From: an uncultured Flavobacterium sp.
GTDB lineage: Bacteria; Bacteroidota; Bacteroidia; Flavobacteriales; Flavobacteriaceae
Direction: 5' to 3'
DNA length: 6,508 nt
Assembly: GCF_946482535.1 (NCBI RefSeq)
Contig: NZ_CAMLRU010000151.1
Location: 1-6,508, forward strand
The notes beneath the pieces were generated by a model. That model was not told the origin of the DNA, did not search any database, and saw only the letters and a program-made list of their open reading frames with translations. The first letter of the stretch is position 1, and each line of letters begins with the position of its first letter. Shown piece by piece: positions 1-6,486 of the stretch. The position numbers and the translations under genes were made by a program.

Positions 1-50
1 CCGACTGCGCAGATGGTACTGCATAACTGTGGGAGAGTATGTCGCCGCCT
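1..50 (+). rRNA. rrf: 5S ribosomal RNA, 3' end (partial)
   Basis: The first 50 bases match the 3' part of a bacterial 5S rRNA: a GGTACTGC block, then the GTGGGAGAGTA-like block typical of the molecule's last 40 nucleotides, ending in GTCGCCGCC, which would close the terminal stem with the 5' end lying before this window. A run of nine T and a strong terminator hairpin follow immediately, as expected at the end of an rRNA operon. The exact 3' end is uncertain by a few bases. That 16S and 23S genes lie to the left is inferred from usual operon order, not seen. Confidence 0.88.
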
Positions 51-59
51 TTTTTTTTG

Positions 60-95
60 AAACCCTTCATCTAACGATGAGGGGTTTTTTGTTTT
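60..95 (+). terminator. Intrinsic terminator of the rRNA operon
   Basis: Bases 60-71 pair with 76-87 as a 12-bp stem with one G-U wobble (t66-g81) around the loop TAAC, and a T-run (85-90, then 92-95) follows. It sits about ten bases after the 5S rRNA end, so it most likely ends the rRNA transcript. The T-rich 3' arm is also the left copy of a 16-nt direct repeat described separately. Confidence 0.85.
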
Positions 96-222
96 ACAGT
101 GGGTTGAAACCCACCGTTACCGGTATTTAATCCCTATGGGATTTTGATTTGTTGTGGGTTTGATGCGGGTTGAAGTTCATAATAGGGTATTGGGTGTATT
201 TGACGAGGTTTTTTGTTTTACA
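83..222. repeat. Hairpin-rich segment bracketed by a 16-nt direct repeat
   Basis: The 16 bases GGTTTTTTGTTTTACA occur exactly at 83-98 and again at 207-222. Between them lies a 108-base segment with small palindromes: 99-104 with 109-114 (GTGGGT/ACCCAC), 113-116 with 121-124 (ACCG/CGGT), and 129-134 with 138-143 (AATCCC/GGGATT). Variants of G(T/C)GGGTTGA recur at 99, 154 and 165. The left repeat copy is the 3' arm of the rRNA terminator. The arrangement looks like either an insertion with duplicated flanks or a partial duplication of the terminator tail. The hairpin sequence resembles short REP-like intergenic repeats of Bacteroidetes, but that is from memory and not proven here. No coding capacity for a transposase is present. 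Confidence 0.5.
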
Positions 223-544
223 AAGAGTTGCCTTCGACATCCAGATAGTTATCGAGACTGGGTTACATTGTGCAAGTAAATTGCTATTGTTGGTTGAAGA
301 TTCTTTATAAATAATTGGTTTAGTATTTTGCAGTTAATTGCGTGAGGGATGGGAGAGGTTACCGCGTAACCCGGACAGCCCGGTCTCGTTTTTTGGAACG
401 AGACACGCCCTAATAATTATATAAATGATAAACATAGTTCTGTAAGAAGTGATTGAAGTTTAATGGCGAAATTTACCCTATTATTCTTTAAAACAGAAAA
501 TTAATGGGATTGCATTTTACTTATCACTTTAAATTAGTAGAATT
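96..544. other. Intergenic region between the rRNA terminator and the beta-barrel gene
   Basis: These roughly 450 bases hold no convincing gene. They contain, in order, the rest of the repeat-bracketed hairpin segment (to 222), a short partly palindromic stretch around GATAGTTATC (231-261), about 75 AT-rich bases in which I see nothing definite, the structured RNA-like element at about 340-411, and a very AT-rich stretch (412-544) that should carry the promoter of the next gene. I could not identify that promoter with confidence. The only ATG-started open frame of note (163-279, 38 codons) runs across the repeat segments and is probably not translated. Confidence 0.6.
340..411 (+). ncRNA. Structured RNA-like element of flavobacterial intergenic type (possibly Flavo-1)
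   Basis: Two clean hairpins stand side by side: 357-362 with 366-371 (GGTTAC/GTAACC, loop CGC) and 383-390 with 397-404 (eight pairs, loop TTTTGG). They are joined by CCGGACAGCCCGG and flanked by GTGAGGGATGG (342-352) and ACACGCCC (403-410). GCGT (340-343) can pair with ACGC (405-408), or GGG (346-348) with CCC (379-381), giving a closed multi-stem fold. From memory, the block order GAGGGATgG - hairpin - GGACAGCCCG - hairpin - GACACGCCC recurs with variable hairpins in Flavobacteriaceae intergenic regions. It may correspond to the computationally defined Flavo-1 RNA motif, but I cannot confirm the name. Function unknown; I found no promoter or terminator of its own. It could be a free RNA, part of the leader of the gene at 545, or a dispersed repeat. 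Confidence 0.55.
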
Positions 545-1192
545 ATGAAAAGAGTAATTATGGTAATCGCAATGATTACATTATCAACCACGGGTGCTTG
601 GGCACAAACAGAGGAGACGACAGGAACAGTTAATCGCTCTGAAGTGTCTTTAGGGATAAAAGGCGGTGTCAATTTATCGAATGTATATGACTCTGAAGGA
701 GAAGATTTTGTGGCCGATTCGAAATTTGGCTTTGCCATTGGAGGTTTTATTTCGATTCCAATCGGTCAGTATTTTGGTATTCAACCGGAGGTTTTGTTTT
801 CTCAGAAAGGTTTTAAGTCATCAGGAACTTTTTTAGGAAGTAGTTATGAAATGACCAGAACTTCAAACTTTATTGATGTACCGATTCTGGTTTCTTTTAA
901 ACCGGTAGAAAATGTTTCCCTTTTATTCGGGCCACAATTTTCCTATTTGACAAAACAAACCGATGATTTTGAAGGAGGAACCATTTCGGCTACCCAAGAA
1001 GAAGAATTCAGCAATGCCAATCTTCGTAAAAATACGTTTGGTTTAACCGGTGGTGTTGATTTTAATGTTGATCGAATGGTAATTGGTTTGAGAGCCGGTT
1101 GGGATGTGAAGAGAAATAATGGTGATGGAACTTCAGATACACCTCAATATAAAAATATGTGGTACCAAGCTACAATTGGTTTTAGATTTTAA
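545..1192 (+). CDS. Porin-family outer-membrane beta-barrel protein (PorT-like)
   Basis: The 215-residue product begins with a signal peptide: MKR, a hydrophobic stretch to about residue 18, and a probable cleavage after Ala-Trp-Ala (residue 20) before Gln21. A short acidic, Thr-rich linker leads into a small beta-barrel from about residue 34. Alternating strands are visible: SLGIKGGVNLS (35-45), FGFAIGGFISIPIG (61-74), FGIQPEVLFSQKGF (77-90), FIDVPILVSFKP (109-120), VSLLFGPQFSYL (124-135), FGLTGGVDFNV (165-175), MVIGLRAGW (178-186), and a last strand ending in aromatic Phe (YQATIGFRF, 207-215), as is normal for outer-membrane barrels. The GIKGGVN start and IDVPILV strand are typical of the Bacteroidetes outer-membrane beta-barrel (PorT/OmpA-like barrel) families. 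Substrate or partner is unknown; PorT itself serves type IX secretion, but this short generic member should not be called PorT. No Shine-Dalgarno is visible, usual for the phylum; the signal peptide supports this ATG. The gene is monocistronic and ends at a shared terminator with convergent purL. Confidence 0.88.
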   Translation: MKRVIMVIAMITLSTTGAWAQTEETTGTVNRSEVSLGIKGGVNLSNVYDSEGEDFVADSKFGFAIGGFISIPIGQYFGIQPEVLFSQKGFKSSGTFLGSSYEMTRTSNFIDVPILVSFKPVENVSLLFGPQFSYLTKQTDDFEGGTISATQEEEFSNANLRKNTFGLTGGVDFNVDRMVIGLRAGWDVKRNNGDGTSDTPQYKNMWYQATIGFRF

Positions 1193-1210
1193 AATTGACG
1201 TTTGATTTAT

Positions 1211-1241
1211 AAAAAAAAACTCCTGAAATCCAGGAGTTTTT
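1211..1241. terminator. Bidirectional intrinsic terminator between convergent genes
   Basis: CTCCTG (1220-1225) pairs with CAGGAG (1231-1236) around the loop AAATC. The stem is extended by A-run 1215-1219 with T-run 1237-1241, so each strand presents a hairpin followed by T residues. It lies between the stop of the beta-barrel gene (1192) and the stop of purL (1247) and can serve both. For purL the hairpin begins only about five bases after the stop codon. Confidence 0.85.
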
Positions 1242-1246
1242 GTGTT

Positions 1247-4200
1247 TTATTGTTTTTCAATCCATTCTCTGGCATTGACAAAGGCTTCTATCCATGGGGT
1301 TACTTCGTCTTTTTTATCATTGGGATAATATGCCCAATTCCATGGAAACGTAGAACGCTCGATGTGTGGCATCATTACCAAATGTCTTCCGGTTTTATCA
1401 CACATCATTGCTGTGTTGTAATCGGAACCGTTTGGATTGGCCGGATAACCTTCGTAGGCATATTTGGCTACAATGTTATATTGATTTTCTTCATAAGGCA
1501 AATGGAATTTTCCTTCACCGTGCGAAACCCAGACACCGAGAGTTGTTCCGGCAAGAGTTTTTAGCATAACAGAATTGTTTTCTTGCACTTTTACCGTGGT
1601 GAATATACTTTCATGTTTGTGGGAATCATTGTGCTTCATTTTACCGTGAACTTCGTGTTCCGGATTGATAACTTCTAATTCCATAAACAACTGACAACCG
1701 TTACAAATGCCGACGGATAAAGTATCTTCTCTTTTTAGGAAATTCTTTAAAGCGGTATTGGCTTTTTCGTTGTATAAAAAGGCTCCGGCCCAACCTTTGG
1801 CTGAACCCAAAACATCTGAATTAGAGAAGCCACCAACGGCTCCAATGAACTGAATATCTTCTAAAGTTTCGCGTCCTGAGATTAAATCGGTCATGTGAAC
1901 GTCTTTGACATCAAATCCCGCCAAATACATAGCGTTGGCCATTTCGCGCTCAGAATTGCTTCCTTTTTCGCGGATGATGGCTGCTTTCGGTCTTGGTTTT
2001 GAATGGTCAATTACCGGTTTTAAACCGTTGAAATGACTTGGGAATTGGTATTGTAAAGGCTGATTGCTGTAATTGTTAAATCGTGCTCTGGCGGTCTCGT
2101 TTTTAGATTGTTTTTGGTCTAACAAATAGGAAGTTTCAAACCAAGTGTCTCTTAAGGCTCGAATATCTAATACTAAATCTTCAATAGTCAATGACTCTGA
2201 ATGCAATACTTCTCCAATTTTAAAGAACTCAATTCCTTCTAATGCTTTTTCAAATATGGCATCGTCTTTCGCTTGAAGCACTATGCCAATGTTTTCTGCG
2301 AATAAAATCTTCACTAAATCTTTTTCTTCGAATGAACTGAAATCGATTTTGGCGCCCAAATGGTTGTCTGCAAAACACATTTCCAATAAAGTCGTGATCA
2401 ATCCACCACTTCCGATGTCGTGTCCGGCTAAAATTTGTCGGTCTTTGATTAAATCTTGGATGGCATTAAATGCTTTTTTGAAGAAAGCGGCATCTTTAAT
2501 GGTTGGCGTATCGTTTCCGATTTTATTCAAGACCTGAGCGAAGGAACTTCCGCCCAATTTGAAATCGTCTTGTGACAAATTGATATAATAAATTGAACCT
2601 CCATTTCTTTGTAAAACAGGTTCAACAACTTTAGTAATATTAGAACAATTTCCGACCGCCGAAATAATCACCGTTCCCGGCGCAATGACTTCATCGTTCG
2701 GGTATTTTTGTTTCATGGAAAGTGAATCTTTTCCAGTAGGAATGTTGATGCCTAATTCGATAGCAAAATCAGAACAAGCCTCAACGGCTTCGTATAAACG
2801 AGCATCTTCGCCTTCATTTTTACAAGCCCACATCCAGTTGGCTGATAAAGAAACGCTTTTTAAATTGTCTTTAAGCGGTGCAAAAACAATATTTGATAGA
2901 GATTCGGCAATGGCATTTCTGCTACCGGCTTTTGGGTCAATTAAGGCCGAAATAGGAGCATGACCAATGGAAGTGGCAATCCCTTCTTTTCCGTTAAAAT
3001 CCAAAGCCATCACGCCAACGTTGTTCAAAGGCAATTGCAATGGTCCGGCACATTGTTGTTTGGCCACACGTCCGCCTACACAACGATCGACTTTATTGGT
3101 CAACCAATCTTTACAAGCAACAGCTTCCAATTTCAAAACATCTCTTAAATAGTCTTGGATATAATCACTGCTGTATTCTAAATTGGTGTAATTTCTATCG
3201 ATGGTTTTATCCGCCATGATGGTTTTAGGCGAACTGCCGAACATGTCTTCCAAGGCGAAATCCATAGGCTTGGCACCTGTAGTTTTGCTTTCAAAAGTAA
3301 AGAGTTTGTTATTGGTTACATCACCAACCTGATACATTGGCGAACGCTCTCTGTCGGCGATTCTTTGTAATGTATCTATGTCTTTTTGGCCAATTACCAA
3401 TCCCATTCTTTCTTGAGATTCGTTACCAATAATTTCTTTGGCAGATAGGGTTGGGTCACCCACAGGTAATTTGTCTAAATCAATCAAACCGCCGGTTTCT
3501 TCTACCAGCTCGGATAGACAATTTAAATGGCCACCCGCACCGTGATCGTGAATAGAAACAATCGGATTGTTATCGCTTTCCACCAATCCACGAATGGCAT
3601 TGGCAGCTCGTTTTTGCATTTCAGGATTCGAACGTTGGATAGCATTCAATTCGATTCCCGAGCCAAAAGCACCGGTATCGGCTGAAGAAACAGCTGCGCC
3701 ACCCATACCAATTCTATAATTTTCGCCACCAAGAATTACAATTTTATCTCCGGCTGTTGGTTTCTTTTTGATGGATTGGTCTAATTTTCCGTAACCAATT
3801 CCGCCCGCTTGCATGATAACTTTATCATAACCCAGCTTTCTGTTTTCTTCTTCGTGTTCGAAAGTTAAAATAGAACCCGTAATTAAAGGTTGTCCGAATT
3901 TGTTTCCGAAATCAGATGCACCATTCGACGCTTTGATTAAAATATCCATAGGCGTTTGGTACAACCATTTTCTTTCGGTCATGCCGTTTTCCCAATTGCG
4001 ATTGGCTGCCAAGCGTGAATAAGCGGTCATGTAAACAGCTGTTCCTGCTAAAGGTAATGAACCTTGTCCACCAGCCAAACGGTCGCGAATTTCACCGCCT
4101 GAACCGGTTGCCGCACCGTTGAAAGGTTCTACTGTAGTTGGGAAGTTATGTGTTTCTGCTTTTAGCGAAATTACCGAATCAAATTCCTTGGTTTCGTAAA

Positions 4201-4894
4201 AATCGGGTTTGTCAGCGCTTTTTGGTGCGAATTGTGTCACTCTTGGTCCTTTGACAAAAGCTACGTTATCTTTATAAGCCGAAACGATATCGTTCGGATT
4301 TTCGGCAGATGTTTTTTTGATGAGTTTGAACAAAGAAGTTTCTTTTTCTTGGCCGTCAATAACAAAAGTACCGTTGAAGATTTTATGACGGCAGTGTTCC
4401 GAATTGGCTTGAGAAAACCCAAAAACTTCTGAATCGGTTAATTTGCGACCTATTTTTGCGGAAACACCGTTCAAATAATCTACTTCTTCCGAACTTAAAG
4501 CTAAACCTTCTTGTTGGTTATAAGCGGCAATATCCTCAATTTCCAAAATCGGTTCCGGTTGGATATTGATAGTGAAAATATCTTGGGTTAATTCGCTGTA
4601 TTTTTGGGAAAGCATGGAGTCGAAATCATTAAAATCACTCGAAACTTTTTCGAATTCTTCTATTCTGATGAGGCCTTCAATGCCCATATTTTGGGTGATT
4701 TCAACGGCATTGGTACTCCAAGGCGTAACCATAGCGGCACGCGGTCCAACAAAAAAATCCGTCAGGACGGATTTTTCTATTTTATGTGCGTTGCCAAAAA
4801 GCCAGTTTAATTTTGAGATGGTTTCTGCCGAAAGTTCGTTTTGCGCATGTACGGCAAAAACAGTTGCACTTTCGTTTCCGAAGAAATGAATCAT
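1247..4894 (-). CDS. purL: Phosphoribosylformylglycinamidine synthase, large single-chain type
   Basis: This cytoplasmic enzyme of de novo purine synthesis (step 4) converts FGAR, glutamine and ATP to FGAM, glutamate, ADP and phosphate. The 1215-residue chain is the large type with its own glutaminase, slightly shorter than the roughly 1295-residue enterobacterial form, so separate PurS and PurQ are not needed. Visible in order: N-terminal PurS-like domain containing FVGPRAAMVTPWSTNAVEI (48-66); linker motif FSQANSEHCRH (160-170); first AIRS-like half with ETHNFPTTVEPFNGAATGSG (from 247) and HDHGAGGH (449-456); second half with GRVAKQQC (608-615), TGKDS (720-724) and HDIGSGG (825-831); class I glutaminase domain from about 968, with nucleophile Cys1064 in GICNGCQ and the His1177/Glu1179 pair in PHIER. 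All key motifs are present and the frame is unbroken. The ATG at 4894 gives the usual flavobacterial MIHFFGN start. A -7 box lies 28 bases upstream, and a terminator-like hairpin lies inside codons 40-48. The same-strand lipoprotein gene ends 74 bases upstream. Confidence 0.98.
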   Translation of the reverse strand: MIHFFGNESATVFAVHAQNELSAETISKLNWLFGNAHKIEKSVLTDFFVGPRAAMVTPWSTNAVEITQNMGIEGLIRIEEFEKVSSDFNDFDSMLSQKYSELTQDIFTINIQPEPILEIEDIAAYNQQEGLALSSEEVDYLNGVSAKIGRKLTDSEVFGFSQANSEHCRHKIFNGTFVIDGQEKETSLFKLIKKTSAENPNDIVSAYKDNVAFVKGPRVTQFAPKSADKPDFYETKEFDSVISLKAETHNFPTTVEPFNGAATGSGGEIRDRLAGGQGSLPLAGTAVYMTAYSRLAANRNWENGMTERKWLYQTPMDILIKASNGASDFGNKFGQPLITGSILTFEHEEENRKLGYDKVIMQAGGIGYGKLDQSIKKKPTAGDKIVILGGENYRIGMGGAAVSSADTGAFGSGIELNAIQRSNPEMQKRAANAIRGLVESDNNPIVSIHDHGAGGHLNCLSELVEETGGLIDLDKLPVGDPTLSAKEIIGNESQERMGLVIGQKDIDTLQRIADRERSPMYQVGDVTNNKLFTFESKTTGAKPMDFALEDMFGSSPKTIMADKTIDRNYTNLEYSSDYIQDYLRDVLKLEAVACKDWLTNKVDRCVGGRVAKQQCAGPLQLPLNNVGVMALDFNGKEGIATSIGHAPISALIDPKAGSRNAIAESLSNIVFAPLKDNLKSVSLSANWMWACKNEGEDARLYEAVEACSDFAIELGINIPTGKDSLSMKQKYPNDEVIAPGTVIISAVGNCSNITKVVEPVLQRNGGSIYYINLSQDDFKLGGSSFAQVLNKIGNDTPTIKDAAFFKKAFNAIQDLIKDRQILAGHDIGSGGLITTLLEMCFADNHLGAKIDFSSFEEKDLVKILFAENIGIVLQAKDDAIFEKALEGIEFFKIGEVLHSESLTIEDLVLDIRALRDTWFETSYLLDQKQSKNETARARFNNYSNQPLQYQFPSHFNGLKPVIDHSKPRPKAAIIREKGSNSEREMANAMYLAGFDVKDVHMTDLISGRETLEDIQFIGAVGGFSNSDVLGSAKGWAGAFLYNEKANTALKNFLKREDTLSVGICNGCQLFMELEVINPEHEVHGKMKHNDSHKHESIFTTVKVQENNSVMLKTLAGTTLGVWVSHGEGKFHLPYEENQYNIVAKYAYEGYPANPNGSDYNTAMMCDKTGRHLVMMPHIERSTFPWNWAYYPNDKKDEVTPWIEAFVNAREWIEKQ
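4751..4776 (-). terminator. Terminator-like hairpin inside the 5' part of purL (possible attenuator)
   Basis: On the purL sense strand, AAAAATCCGTC (4776-4766) is a perfect 11-base inverted repeat with GACGGATTTTT (4763-4753), separated by only CT. The downstream arm runs into seven consecutive T (4757-4751). This has the form of an intrinsic terminator but lies within the coding sequence over codons 40-48 (Glu40 to Phe48). It is about 165 nt from the transcription start inferred from the -7 box. Under active translation the ribosome would probably prevent folding, so it could end transcription only when translation lags. It may also be chance, since the coded TDFFVGP segment is conserved in PurL. 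No alternative antiterminator helix was identified. Confidence 0.35.
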
Positions 4895-4922
4895 TGTGTA
4901 GTTATTAGTGTTGTTGTAGGTG

Positions 4923-4930
4923 CAAATTTA
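4923..4930 (-). promoter_or_regulatory. Candidate purL promoter, Bacteroidetes -7 box
   Basis: The minus strand reads TAAATTTG here, an exact match to the Bacteroidetes housekeeping -7 consensus TAnnTTTG. It is 28 bases before the purL ATG, implying a leader of about 20-24 nt. The -33 element is weak: a TTTA rather than TTTG lies about 18 bases upstream. The site falls in the 74-base gap after the lipoprotein gene and argues that purL has its own promoter. No PurR-like operator or purine riboswitch fold is visible in this short leader. Confidence 0.45.
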
Positions 4931-4968
4931 GGCTAAAAAAACGAAACCTAAAATCAGTTTTGAAAAAA

Positions 4969-6486
4969 TTAATCCTCAGGAAAAATAATCGAATTGTAAG
5001 CGCCTAAATCATACACACCATTGCGCGGATTTCCTAAAATATCATTCGGAACCCCAACATCAACACCAAAGTTTTTGGCATCAGAATCGGCTCCGATGAA
5101 CAATTTGTTATTAAAAACATCTAAGAAATCAGTTGTACCGTTTTTGATGATTTCATTGGTGTTATTGATAAAAGCATAATCCGGATTGTTGGTAAACTGA
5201 TTGTTGGAGTTGTTGAATTTAATTTGGCACTTACTGAAAATTGGTGCTGTCCAATTGGTTTCCGGGCTAACCGTACTTTTGTCTAAAATCAATTCAATTT
5301 GATTGGAACCAAATATGATACAATTGTAAAAATTAGCTTGTTCTAAATCAAAGGCTACTTCCTCGTTGGTTGTGTTGTCTGTGTAATAATTGTCAATTCT
5401 AACCGCCAGTTGCTGAGAACTCGACCAATTATTGTTGAAAGTACAATGCTTAAATTCATAACTTCCACCCAAAGTACAAGCTAAACTATATTGTCCGGCA
5501 GAATTGATTACTAAGTTTTCACCGTAAATTTTAGCGGTTTTGGCATAGATGCCCATATTGGAACAATCATAAATTTGACTGTTTTTGATAGTCGTGGTGG
5601 TGCCGTCATTGTGGTCGATTAATAAACCTACTACAGCATTTTTCAGGGTTAAATGTTCTATATAATTGTTGGTACTGCCATCGGTTAACCAAATAGTTCC
5701 CCATTGTCCCGGTACATCCGAGAAATCGGGTTCGAGTCGGTCGCCTTCAAAGATGACTTCGTTTTCTAATGCGGCTGTGGAAGATAATTGACCATTAACT
5801 CTTAACGAACCGCCATTGCCGACAATCAATCCTGATTCGGAGTGAAAATGGACTCTGGCTCCGGGTTGTACATTGAGTGTCTTTCCATTGGGCACAGCAG
5901 CATAACCATAAACCACATAAGGTTTGTCATTGCCCCAAACATATTCATTGCCGTTTACGGGATCATTTTCATCCAAGAAAAAACCGTAGATTTCATCATC
6001 GCCTATAGGTAAGGTCTCTGTTGTGCCGTCATCAAATCGCCTAGGATATAGGAAATAAGCATCCTGAATCAAGGTCACCAATTCTACTTTTTGGAAATTT
6101 TCGCCACTGTCAAATTGGATTTGGTCAGTATATAAAAAATCAGTTGGATTTGCCGATGCCACATCCGCAGTAACTTCTATAAAAATATACATGCTGTCTT
6201 TGGCCAATAATTCAACATCGTGAAAGATTCGGTTATTATCTCCAACCATACCGTCAACAGTCATTCTGTATTTCGAAGCTTGTCCTTTTCCTAATTGTAT
6301 CGTTGGAATTTTGATGTCTTTATCACTTTTATTATACACTTTCAAAGTATAAGTACTCGAGCCGATATTGGTAAAAACCGTATCTAAATAAACCGTGTCT
6401 TTGGAGAAAGTCAAATCGCCTGTACTGGGTTCAAAATGAAAATCTTCACGACAAGAACTCACTGAAATGGCTAAACCAAAAACCAT
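4969..6486 (-). CDS. Predicted lipoprotein with parallel beta-helix domain, function unknown
   Basis: The 505-residue product has a lipobox VSSC with the lipidated cysteine at position 12, followed by acidic residues (Arg-Glu-Asp), loosely like the export signals that send Bacteroidetes lipoproteins to the cell surface (inference). Residues about 25-140 form a beta-sandwich-like region with VYLDTVFTNIGSSTYTLKVYN, reminiscent of DUF1573/ASH-type Ig-like domains. Residues about 200-400 look like a right-handed parallel beta-helix: LNVQPGARVHF, GLIVGNGGSLRVNGQ, VIFEGDR, QWGTIWLTDGS, then IEHLTLKNAVVGLLI and IKNSQIYDCSNMGIYAKTAKI repeats. The end has GNPRNGVYDLGAYNS (485-499), a closing motif common in secreted beta-helix proteins. 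No polysaccharide-lyase catalytic residues can be assigned, so no enzyme activity is claimed. The signal peptide at this ATG is unusually short and lacks positive charge, and an in-frame TGA lies directly before it (6487-6489). The true N-terminus may therefore be frame-shifted or lie outside the window. No strong terminator separates it from purL. Confidence 0.8.
   Translation of the reverse strand: MVFGLAISVSSCREDFHFEPSTGDLTFSKDTVYLDTVFTNIGSSTYTLKVYNKSDKDIKIPTIQLGKGQASKYRMTVDGMVGDNNRIFHDVELLAKDSMYIFIEVTADVASANPTDFLYTDQIQFDSGENFQKVELVTLIQDAYFLYPRRFDDGTTETLPIGDDEIYGFFLDENDPVNGNEYVWGNDKPYVVYGYAAVPNGKTLNVQPGARVHFHSESGLIVGNGGSLRVNGQLSSTAALENEVIFEGDRLEPDFSDVPGQWGTIWLTDGSTNNYIEHLTLKNAVVGLLIDHNDGTTTTIKNSQIYDCSNMGIYAKTAKIYGENLVINSAGQYSLACTLGGSYEFKHCTFNNNWSSSQQLAVRIDNYYTDNTTNEEVAFDLEQANFYNCIIFGSNQIELILDKSTVSPETNWTAPIFSKCQIKFNNSNNQFTNNPDYAFINNTNEIIKNGTTDFLDVFNNKLFIGADSDAKNFGVDVGVPNDILGNPRNGVYDLGAYNSIIFPED

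Noticed and set aside
163..279. A 38-codon ATG open frame in the spacer after the rRNA operon
   Set aside because: It crosses the second copy of the 16-nt repeat and the GATAGTTATC palindrome, has no recognisable domain or signal peptide, and its codons are explained by the repeats. It is probably not translated, though this cannot be excluded from sequence alone.
321..331. TAGTATTTTGC as a -7 box for the RNA-like element
   Set aside because: It needs a gap or two mismatches to fit TAnnTTTG, and no TTG lies at a suitable distance upstream.
510..537. TTG - 17 bases - TAAATTAG as a promoter for the beta-barrel gene
   Set aside because: The -7 box has one mismatch and ends only seven bases before the ATG, which would give an almost leaderless mRNA. 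In such AT-rich DNA the match is weak evidence.
529..738. A 69-codon minus-strand frame over the start of the beta-barrel gene
   Set aside because: It is antisense to the signal peptide and first strands of a clear membrane barrel gene; its hydrophobic C-terminus is just the complement of the signal-peptide codons.
1202..1569. Open frames on the + strand over the 3' end of purL
   Set aside because: They are antisense shadows of a fully conserved purL reading frame and have no signal of their own.
1247..4894. Split or frameshifted purL, or separate purQ/purL genes
   Set aside because: The frame is continuous from the N-terminal domain through the glutaminase triad, with every expected motif in order. 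It is a single intact large-type enzyme.
4938..4961. Terminator after the lipoprotein gene
   Set aside because: On the minus strand AAACT can pair with GGTTT around a 7-base loop before a T-run, but the stem has only five pairs with one G-C and one wobble. It is too weak to call.
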